The position numbers and the translations under genes were made by a program. From Atriophallophorus winterbourni (lineage: Eukaryota; Platyhelminthes; Trematoda; Plagiorchiida; Microphallidae): DNA of 64,000 nt. Shown one piece after another: positions 56,393 to 64,000 of the stretch (its first letter is position 1; each line of letters begins with the position of its first letter). The stretch is from assembly GCA_013407085.1 (NCBI GenBank), contig JACCGJ010013103.1, positions 1-64,000 on the forward strand, given 5' to 3'. The notes under the pieces are model-generated. The model was given only the letters and a program-made list of their open reading frames with translations, ran no database searches and was not told where the DNA came from.

Positions 56393-58040
56393 TTCAGTTC
56401 AGTTCAGTTCAGTTTGCACAGGACTGTATGTGGCTAACGAGCCAATCGAGTGTCCAGATTTCTTTCGGTGGTATGTCACAGAAAAGCGTCTACCACTTCA
56501 AACAATATTTTCACAAATATCTTCTGGTATGAGAGTAATCTGGAATGCAACAGAAAAACTCCCCTCACCAATAGGTGAGGAGAAGCATTAGTGCGTTCCA
56601 AAGACAACATGAGGATCATACCAACTATTCCCTTACGGATAAAAATCAGTAAATAATGAATGCCACACAGAGTCAAGTCTATTCTTAAAACCCCCTACCG
56701 AAGTAGAACAAACAACTTCCTTAGGAAGTCGATTCCAGTAATTTACTACCCTCTCACTAAAGAAGAACTTACGAACATTTGACCTGACATGTCGCTTGGC
56801 CAGTTTTAATGGGTGGCCTCGAGTACCCACACTTGGCGCTAGAGCGTACAATTCACTGGGATGAATAGTACTGAAACCTGACATGATTTTGAAGGTTTCA
56901 ATCAGGTCCCCACGTAGCCTCCTCCTTTTAGAAAGAAGAGCTCTAGACTTAGCAATCGTTCCTGATACAACCTACCCGATTGCCCAACAATCATACGAGT
57001 AGCTAAACGTGTAACACCCTCCAGCTTGGCAATATCCTTTTCCAAATAAGGTGACCATGCTTGAACGCAATACTCGAGATTTGGTCTCAAGACCGCTTTG
57101 TATAATGGTATGAAAACCTCTGGGGACCTGCAGGATAAAACTAAACGAAGGCGAAAAAGCTCTTTCCTAGCGCGTTGTGCAGCGACTGCGTATTGATCAG
57201 CCCATTTAAAGTCCCCTGAAACTTCTATACATAAGTCACGAACTTTCGGCACCCCATTTATCTCCATTATCCCATACGGACCAGCCACCTCTAGCTTCTT
57301 AATGACTTTAGACAAAAGATAGCTTTTAGTGAAGTTAACTGGTAGATCCCATGTAGCAGACCACTTGATGACTTTTTCTATATCCTCAAGAAGATCCTGT
57401 TCATCCAGTGATCCGATAATCTTGACATCATCTGCAAAAATATAGCAGGGACACTTGAGCGACGATGACAAGTCATCGATGAAAATGAGGAAAAGTAGCG
57501 GTCCGAGTACGGAACCCTGTGGGACTCCACTAACAACTTTTACTTTCGACGAATACATATTTCCTATCCTGAAACGAAAAAATCTATTGCTTAAGAATCC
57601 TATTATCCATTTCTTCAGAAGACCATCGATACCCATATAACCAAGTTTATCTGCAAGCAATCTGTGGTTTACTGAATCAAAGGCCTTGCAAAAGTCCAAG
57701 TAAAAACTTCAACTTGTTGGCCTTTATCTAGCCTCATGGTAACCTCGTTAAGAAAACATAAGAGGTTTGTTAGGCACGACTTCCCTTTAAGGAAGCCGTG
57801 CTGAGCAGAGTTCAGCAACGAGTAATCAACTAGATGGCGACAGATCCTATCCTAATAAGTTTCTCCAGGATTTTACATAGGATGCTAGTAAGACTTACAG
57901 GTCTGTACTTACAAACTGAGGATCGACTGCCACCTTTATGTATCGGGATCACATTAGCCAACTTCCAAATACTCGGAATATATCCATGTTGCAAGGAAGC
58001 GTTAAACATACGACCCACAGTATCAGTATCACAGGGCGAT
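56393..58040 (-). mobile_element. Family F CR1-like copy F1, 5'-truncated
   Basis: Minus strand: early RT (~58040) to 3' UTR, tail of five CAGTT units at 56393-56415. Its 5' end follows a diverged tail-like sequence at 58041-58134. Confidence 0.78.
56633..58040 (-). pseudogene. RT of F1, three frames
   Basis: Frame 1 (to 57830) reads FNASLQHGYIPSIWKLANV and YRPVSLTSILCKILEKLI. Frame 2 (57699-56902) has motif A DFCKAFDSVNHRLLADKLG, motif B GVPQGSVLGPLLFLIFIDD and CYIFADDVKIIGS, ending out of frame at FFLKGGGYVGT because one A of an A-run is lost compared with F2. Frame 3 (56884-56633) completes the C-terminus (VVNYWNRLPKEVVCSTS, SLFTDFYP). Three catalytic motifs are intact at residue level, but three frameshift/stop sites break it. 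Confidence 0.82.
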
Positions 58041-58134
58041 AGTCGACCACGTCGAAACGAGTGCCCAGATTCTTTCGGAGGTGTGCTTGAAAACACTCAC
58101 CACTACCAGGAGTGATTCGTAAGTAACACAGGCG
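58041..58134 (-). repeat. Diverged element 3'-end scrap
   Basis: On minus, GTAGTGGTGAGTG...CCTCCGAAAGAATCTGGG parallels the family A terminal segment GGCAGTGGTGGGTGC...CCACCGAAAGAAATTCTGG. It lies directly upstream of F1, another case of a truncated element behind a tail-end fragment. Confidence 0.5.
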
Positions 58135-58437
58135 TGAGTTCAAGTTCAAGTTGCACAGGGCTGAAGGTGGCTAAAAGTCAATCACGCGCCAGATTTCCAT
58201 CGACGGTATGCGGTTGAGCACCCGGCACTCCGATATCGAGTATACAGTTCGTACTTTTCACACGTTCTTGTTTCCGAATATCTGTAAAGTAAGGTAGGGT
58301 TTTTCTTCACCAGCACGGTGAGAGGTAAGCTATTCAGGAAACAATGCAATAATATGCGTGAACAATGTGTGGTGTATGAAATCACTAGCCTAGTTGAGGT
58401 ATAGTGAAACACAGTCATAGATTGCATGTCGGCACGT

Positions 58438-58465
58438 GTTCAAATCACATCGGGCTCACCAATTA
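58438..58465 (-). promoter_or_regulatory. tRNA-complementary primer-binding-site-like sequence
   Basis: On minus: TTGGTGAGCCCGATGTGATT, continuing TGAACACG. Its complement reads as the 3' end of a tRNA: T stem, loop TTCAAAT, acceptor strand CGGGCTC, discriminator A and CCA. One T-stem pair is mismatched. Known: LTR elements prime from a tRNA 3' end just inside the 5' LTR, usually using ~10-18 nt; here the match to a tRNA shape extends ~27 nt. Which tRNA is unknown. Confidence 0.55.
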
Positions 58466-59024
58466 TGTAGTGGATAAGTGCAAAAAATATAACAGGAAAA
58501 TGTTGCAGTAAAAATGGACAAAGGAACGAACTCACGGAGAGTGAAAATTCAATGTCCAATGCAATTATCCACACACAAAAATATTCCAGTTCGGAACTCC
58601 GGTGTGTCGCGTTGATCGGCAATAGTAATTAGCGAAGCTGAAAAATGTGGCGACACGTCAATTTTGCCGTTAACCGTCGTGATTCACAAACACGCAGCAA
58701 TTCAGCACCAGCGGACAAAGCAGAAGACGAACGCGCGTGGAGGAAAGTGTATTGTTAATTAATGATTATTTACAGAATGCGATACAAAGGATGAGTAACG
58801 ATAACTCAATTAACGAAACAGAGGATCAATAGTCTATGATTGAATAGGACAAGAAGAAATCGATTGATCGATATGGCAATATCGATTATCAGAACAAAAC
58901 GATAACTTCTAAGTTAATGAGTGAAAATGATACAAAGATAAGTGTGTAAAAATTGTTGATTAAAGCAAGCATCTCGGGAAACAAAAATACAATTGGAAGG
59001 AAAGTGAAATTACAGGTTGCTACA
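58466..59024 (-). repeat. Solo LTR-like insertion in E2
   Basis: 559 bp on minus beginning TGTAGCAACC and ending CACTACA, so the ends form the inverted repeat TGTAG/CTACA. It interrupts ORF2 of E2 at GAATTAGACGT and replaces ~140 bp of E sequence present in copies K and E3. Inside the LTR edge follows the tRNA-like primer site at 58438-58465. No gag or pol is attached, so it is an LTR with a stub of internal sequence. LTR family unknown. Confidence 0.6.
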
Positions 59025-60521
59025 ACGTCTAATTCCCTTTTAAAGCTCAACACATTTTTGAGGCTTAATATACAATCTGGGAGCTTGTTCCAGAAGTTGA
59101 CCACACGGTTGTTGAAAAAGTGCTCACGTGCCAGCAACCTGGGCCTACTCTCAAGATGTTTCATAGTTTTTCCCCTTGTAGCTGCTTTAGGGGCAAGTTT
59201 AGGGATTTCAATAATATTATCACCCGTAAGACCCTTTAGAATCTTGAAGGCTTCTATTAGGTCACCTCGCAGCCGCCGTCCCTTTAGTGAGAACGAACCG
59301 AGGTCCTTAAGTCTTGCCTCAGAGGTTTTTCCTGCCTGACCCTCAACCATCCTAGTCGCAAGGCGCTGGACCTTTTCGAGACATGCTATATCTTTTTCAA
59401 GTACGGTGACCAGGATTGAACGCAGTACTCCAAGTGAGGCCGCACGACTACTTTGTATAAAGGAATGAAGATTGAAGGTTTTCGGCAGGATAACGCTGAG
59501 CGAAGTCTGAACAATTCTCGGCGAGCCTTGTTTGCAGCTTCGGCACATTGAGTAGTCCATTTAAAATCGCCTGTTATAGTAATGCAAAGATCCTTCACTT
59601 TCTGAACAGCCGCTATTCTAATAGTTCCTTTACCAACTTCTAGTTGTGTTGTCGCTAAATCAGTCGTCAGAAGACAGCTCTTCCCCAAGTTTAGTGGCAA
59701 GTCACAGGTCTTTGTCCACTCGATTACTTTTTCTAAATCAGAGATAAGCGTATCTCTACTGTCGGTTCCTATAATCTTAACATAATCAGCAAACAGGAAG
59801 CAGCGTGAACTCAAGCACGCTGCCAGGTCGTTTAAAAAAATAAGAAAAAGTAATGGACCAAGCCCCGAGCCTTGAGGCACTCCACTGAGAATCAGTGATT
59901 CCTTCGAGCACTCCCCTACAATTCTAACATAGTTAGTGCGATTAGTTAAGAAGATGTCTAACCATCGATGTAGGTCACCTGTGACGCCACACATACTTAG
60001 TTTGTGCAGAAGGTACCTATTGTTCACCGAGTCAAATGCCTTTTGAAAATCAAGATAGCAGACTTCGACTACTCTCCCTTCATCGAGGCGCAATGTCACT
60101 TCGTGAAGAAAGCTTAGAAGATTGGTTAGGCAGGACCTTCCTTTCCAGAATCCGTGCTGAGCATCGGATAGTAAGGAATTGGCTACCAAATGTTTACATA
60201 CCTGGTGCCGAATGATTTTCTCCAAGCACTTGCAAAGAATGCTTGTCAGGCTTACTGGCCTGTAGTTGCGAACATCCGAAGTGGGACCCTTTTGTATATG
60301 GCTATTAGCGCAGCTCGTTTCCAATCATCCGGTATTATACATTGGAGTAAGGTGGCTTCGAAAAGATTTCTGATTGCAAGGCTAACTATATTTGCGAGCG
60401 GTTGAAAAATAGCCGGATGTATACCTTAGGGGCCAGCTGACTTAGTTTTATATAGCTGCGACAGAACGGTGGTGACCATTTCCTGATTAACCTCCACCGA
60501 GCTGAAGGGAGGTGCTCCGCA
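58889..60521 (-). pseudogene. RT of E2, broken
   Basis: The frame 60324-59386 reads VRNYRPVSLTSILCKCLEK, HGFWKGRSCLTNLLSFLHE, EVCYLDFQKAFDSVNNRYL (motif A), SGVPQGSGLGPLLFLIFLN (motif B) and CFLFADYVKIIGT. The second catalytic aspartate of FADD is Y here, which should abolish polymerase activity. A frameshift near 59395 leads to 59560-58889 with [19 protein letters not shown] and VVNFWNKLPD; this frame then runs into the LTR-like insert. Stops also lie between 60324 and 60522. Confidence 0.83.
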
Positions 60522-61770
60522 CTAATGAGTTTCTAAACGGTTACCTGAATAGCGCCGATAAACACTGCAGAAGAATGAATGCAACGCATCGGCTTTTTCC
60601 GGTGCAGTCAAAGACGTATTGCCATCGTCCAGCACTAACGTACCTATTTCTTCTCTTAATGATCGCTTGGACTGAACATAGCTATAAAAAGCTTTCAAGT
60701 TAATCTTTGCTTTTTTGGCAAGTCGGGATTCGAAGTCCCTTTTAGCTTTCCTTTGCAGCGCGACAGCTGAATTTCTGGTCTGTATGTACTGCAGTCTAGA
60801 TCTGTGAGTTCCACAGAATTTGTACGCCCTCCAGCTACGGTCACGACATCTAATAGCCTTGCGAATAGACGCGCTCCACCAGGGTGGTTTTCCTCGCGTT
60901 CTCACTGGTTGTAGAGGAGCAAAATCATCCTGTAGTTGTAAAAGGTGCCCTTCTATAATATTCCACCTGATTTCTACACTAGGTTCTAATTCGTCTGGTT
61001 CCCAACTTAGATTCATTGCTTTAGTTTGTAGTTGGACGATGTCCATTCGACCAAAGTTGCGGGACATCCTTACTTGGGGACTAGGATGCACTAAAGTCCA
61101 GTCAAGAAGAATTACAGCGTGGTCGCTCTTGCCTAGTGGCGAAAGGTATTTGATTCCATAAATATCTCTTTCATGAGACGATATAACCAAATCTAAAGTT
61201 GACGGAGTATGTCCAGTCCTAAACCTTGTATGTTCCCTGACATGTTGATAAAAGGCCCCGACATGAAACCAGTCTAGATATTGCGACTCAACTGACCCTG
61301 GTGAAAAAATTTCAGTACGCCAATCAATGCCCGGGAGATTGAAGTCTCCGACAATTAGTAATGCGTTGCATTGCCCTTTTAGTACTTCCAATGTGTCCAT
61401 CAGTAATTGGTCGTCTAATGATGAAGCGGTCGGGCTTCTATAAGCCCATGCAAGTGCCAGTCTTCTTCTAGCGACAGTAAGAAATACCGATGTTAGTTGG
61501 ATTGAGTGAGAAGCGATCTTTATCGATGTCTCACTGTGGGGGAGATCTTCGTTTATTATAATTGCCACTTCCCCTCCCGTAGCACCAGTATCCCTATCCT
61601 GACGATAGATGGAATACTTAGTTGATACAAATGACGGAACATGATTATCTGGTTTCAACCATGATTCGGAGATGGCAATTATGTCGACCTGGTTTTTCAG
61701 TGCAGCAAGCTGCAGCTCACCCCATTTATTACGTATACTGCAAGCATTTGTGTACAGTACACGGGTATTT
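60522..61770 (-). CDS. Endonuclease domain of E2 ORF2, open frame
   Basis: The minus frame is open from upstream of 61770 to TGA/TAG-type termination at 60522 (~415 codons). Endonuclease residues are present: N in YTNACSIRNKWGEL, E in ISESWL, GDFNLPGIDW, STLDLVISSHERDI and KSDHAVILLDW. A linker follows with PPWWSASIRKAIRCRDRSW and KINLKAFYSYVQSKRS, as in copy A. No ATG lies at the equivalent of the copy A start (CTG TAC there; the first ATG-type start is ~61658, inside the domain), so translation may begin further upstream. The domain looks intact although the attached RT is dead. Confidence 0.82.
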
Positions 61771-61786
61771 CTATTCTGCGCACATT

Positions 61787-62955
61787 TTAAACTAACTTTA
61801 CTCGGGGTGGGAGCACCGTCGCTGATACCCCGTTTTTTGAAACCAGAGAAGTTGATAAGTGGCTAGACTGACCTTGCGAACGAGCTTGCACCGACCTGAT
61901 GGCAGTTGTACATAGATTTTCCTCGTGCAGAAGCCTACTGAAAAGCGAGTTTTTCATGCGCTCGTATTCTACTGGCGGGCCATTTTGGAGTACATCTTGA
62001 ATGACAACTACCGCAGATGACTTGAACATTTTATGGTGGCTAAGGTTGATCCCTTTTATGGGAGTTTTCAAGCCAGTCATGGGCGCTATTAAACGCTTTC
62101 CATGAAAATGTGGTTGAGGCCCTTTATCCCGGACAACTTTGAAACGCCCATTTGTGTAGCGTTCAAGGTAAGCAGCATTTTTGAAAGAACCGTATCCCTG
62201 TCTTGCTGGTTAATAAATTCTACCAAGATCGGACGCGCGCTACTTACAGCTGGGTTCCACCGGCTTACACGATGGACCCTTATTATCTGGCAGTTAATTA
62301 GCCCTGCCATGCGCAAAATGTCTTGAACCCTGGAACGGTTCATTTGACGCCGAGATTTGCTTGCGCGAATCAGCGGCTCTTCCCTATTTAGGATGAGGAG
62401 AGTACGAGATAAACTCGTTTCCGCCATTTTATGGTGTGTCGCAAGCTTACTAACTTGCTCAGCCAAGGCATTTATTTGCATTTCTAAAGCAACTTAGTTA
62501 GCTTGCTGTGATTTTACCGGACATTTATGTTTGTCGACGGTTTTCTTTTTAGGGTTCTTTTTAGCCCCCTGTGTTGCTTTTTGATTCTTACCGATGGTAC
62601 TGCGGACAGGGCCGGGTTGTGTTGACGGGGGTGTTCTTTTTCTTACTACCTCGGCGTGGGACAACGGAGAATTCTTACTATCTGCTACAACATTGTTTAA
62701 ACAACTAGCAGAGTTACTCAGGAATACTTCCCTCGTGTTTTTTTTACACTCCCAGCATACACATTCCATGAAACTATTTTTACAATACGTTTCGTAATGC
62801 TTGACAAGAATGCCAGAGCTTTTCGGATGCGCCCATCTCTGGCACACATCACAAGCTATGCCTTTCACTACCTTCTTACCAGCAAAATCAGAGAACAGCT
62901 ATCTGGAAATAGATTATGTGGAAGAGCGTGGGAAATACAACCAAGTTGAACGTAC
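61787..62955 (-). pseudogene. ORF1 of E2: zinc finger and RNA-binding-like protein
   Basis: From the high end: FAGKKVVKGIACDVCQRWAH, then CKNSFMECVCWECKK, a PHD-like finger (C-x2-C, H, C-x2-C spacing) as in CR1 ORF1 and element D. A basic P/K-rich stretch follows (KKNPKKKTVDKHK), then in-frame TAA at 62494-62496. The next part is MQINALAEQVSKLATHHKM (coiled-coil-like) and QDILRMAGLINCQIIRVHR with LVEFINQQDRD (RRM-like). A frameshift near 62098 leads to the tail, 62080-61787. One stop and one shift break it. The true start is not visible, probably lost to 5' truncation. Confidence 0.68.
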
Positions 62956-62965
62956 CGCGCGAATT

Positions 62966-64000
62966 CAAGTTCAGTTCACAAATATCTTCTGGTATGAGAG
63001 TAATCTGGAATGCAACAGAAAAACACCCTTCACCAATAGGTAAGGAGAAACATTAATGCGTTTCAAAGATAACATGAGGATCATACCAACTATTCCCTTA
63101 CGGATAAAAATCAGGAAATATTGAAGGCCACACAGAGTCAAGTCTATTCTTGAAACCCCCTACCGAAGTAGAACAAACAACTTCTTTAGGAAGTCGATTC
63201 CAGTAATTTACTACCCTCTCACTAAAGAAGAACTTACGAACATTTGACCTGACATGTCGCTTGGCCAGTTTTAATGGGTGGCCTCGGGTACCCACACTTG
63301 GCGCCAGAGCGTACAATTCACTGGGATGAATAGTACTGAAACCTGACATGATTTTGAAGGTTTCAATCAGGTCCCCACGTAGCCTCCTCCTTTTTAGTGA
63401 GAAGAGCTCTAGACTCAGCAATCGTTCCTGATACGACCTACCCGATTGCCCAACAATCATACGAGTAGCTAAACGTTGAACACCTTCCAGCTTAGCAATA
63501 TCCTTTTCCAAATAAGGTGACCATGCTTGAACGCAATACTTGAGATGTGGTCTGACGACCGCTTTGTATAATGGTATCAAAACCTCTGGGGACCTGCAGG
63601 ATAAAACTGAACGAAGGCGAAAAAGCTCTCTCCTAGCGCGTTGTGCAGCGGCTGCGCATTGATCAGCCCATTTAAAGTCCCCTGAAACTTCTATACCTAA
63701 GTCACGAACTTTCGGCACCCCATTTATCTCAAGTATACCATCTGGACCAGCAACCTCTAGCTTCCTAATGACTTTAGACAAGAGATAGCTTTTAGTGAAG
63801 TTAACTGGTAGATCCCATGTAGCAGACCACTTGATGACCTTTTCTATATCCTCAAGAAGATCCTGTTCATCCAGTGATCCGATAATCTTGACATCATCTG
63901 CAAAAATATAGCAGGGACACTTAAGCGACGCTGCCAAATCATCGATGAAAATTAGGAAAAGTAGCGGTCCGAGTTCGAAACCCTGTGGGACACCACTGAC
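62966..64000 (-). mobile_element. Family F CR1-like copy F2, continues beyond window
   Basis: Minus-strand RT and 3' UTR, nearly identical to F1 by eye. The last ~110 bp of the usual 3' end (terminal motif) are missing; instead TTCAAGTTCAGTT directly precedes CACAAATATCTTCTGG, and E2 starts there. Confidence 0.8.
63098..63999 (-). CDS. Family F reverse transcriptase, partial, uninterrupted
   Basis: About 300 codons open from the window edge to TAA at 63098-63100. It contains motif B as GVPQGFELGPLLFLIFIDD (F replaces the usual S after GVPQG), the catalytic CYIFADDVKIIGS, and [38 protein letters not shown] and the conserved end VVNYWNRLPKEVVCSTS. Upstream parts (motif A, endonuclease) lie outside the window. 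It shows the sense version of frames broken in F1 and F3. Confidence 0.84.
   Translation of the reverse strand, partial: SGVPQGFELGPLLFLIFIDDLAASLKCPCYIFADDVKIIGSLDEQDLLEDIEKVIKWSATWDLPVNFTKSYLLSKVIRKLEVAGPDGILEINGVPKVRDLGIEVSGDFKWADQCAAAAQRARRELFRLRSVLSCRSPEVLIPLYKAVVRPHLKYCVQAWSPYLEKDIAKLEGVQRLATRMIVGQSGRSYQERLLSLELFSLKRRRLRGDLIETFKIMSGFSTIHPSELYALAPSVGTRGHPLKLAKRHVRSNVRKFFFSERVVNYWNRLPKEVVCSTSVGGFKNRLDSVWPSIFPDFYP

Larger units (their letters stand above)
58135..62965 (-). mobile_element. Family E CR1-like copy E2, longest E copy
   Basis: On minus: ORF1 with zinc finger and RNA-binding-like part, ORF2 endonuclease and RT, 3' UTR, TTGAAC tail. An LTR-like insertion (58466-59024) sits where the ORF2 end and early 3' UTR should be. 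Its 5' end (~62965) lies against the TTCAAGTTCAG tail remnant of F2. It is the reference copy that shows what the insertions in copy K interrupted. Confidence 0.83.

Noticed and set aside
1..64000. A bacterial defence system, operon or prophage
   Set aside because: No ribosome-binding-site-led gene strings, and all recognisable proteins are eukaryotic retroelement types.

Overview
This window is animal (metazoan) DNA. It has no operons or bacterial-type genes. It is AT-rich, the only likely host coding signal is short islands bounded by splice-like sites, and the rest is dominated by retrotransposons: Penelope-like, RTE-like, several CR1/Jockey-like non-LTR families, a BEL/Pao LTR element and a Ty3/gypsy LTR element. 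This mix resembles a parasitic flatworm, for example a trematode, but that is inference; no host gene is identified well enough to name the species.

Layout. 1-5.3 kb: AT-rich non-coding DNA with a diverged 70-bp repeat pair and a tRNA-like SINE candidate. 5.3-9.56 kb: a Penelope-like fragment (-) followed by a 3.7-kb CR1-like copy (family A, +), whose ORF2 is broken by only three nonsense codons. 9.6-28 kb: mostly AT-rich DNA holding a decayed RT scrap (9.8-10.1 kb, +), an RTE-like relic (12.0-13.9 kb, -), another RT relic (17.3-18.4 kb, -), and possible host exons on both strands between 16 and 24 kb.

28-54.4 kb is a retrotransposon graveyard, almost all on +. Family A copy B (28.04-34.73 kb) is split by a decayed CR1-like element D. 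It is followed by truncated A copy C, and then by family E copy K (35.64-47.04 kb). K carries three later insertions of different classes: a 347-bp RTE derivative with a 14-bp target duplication, a 4.4-kb BEL/Pao element with 561-bp LTRs, and a 2.8-kb internally deleted gypsy element with a perfect 5-bp duplication. Next come F copy F3, split by an unclassified 1.16-kb insert, and E copy E3, split by a minus-strand non-LTR element G with one internal stop.

54.45-64 kb is a mirror array on -: L (F-like), J (A, uninterrupted partial RT), F1, E2 (ORF1 plus ORF2, with an LTR in its 3' end) and F2 (uninterrupted partial RT, running off the window).

The main organising theme is that 5'-truncated copies of A, E and F repeatedly begin inside or beside the short TGAAC-type tandem tail of another copy, giving head-to-tail arrays. 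The three families also share a 3'-terminal motif. Nothing here forms a working pathway: the genes are retrotransposon ORFs (endonuclease, reverse transcriptase, gag, protease, RNase H, integrase), nearly all broken. No tRNA, rRNA, CRISPR array or confident promoter was seen.
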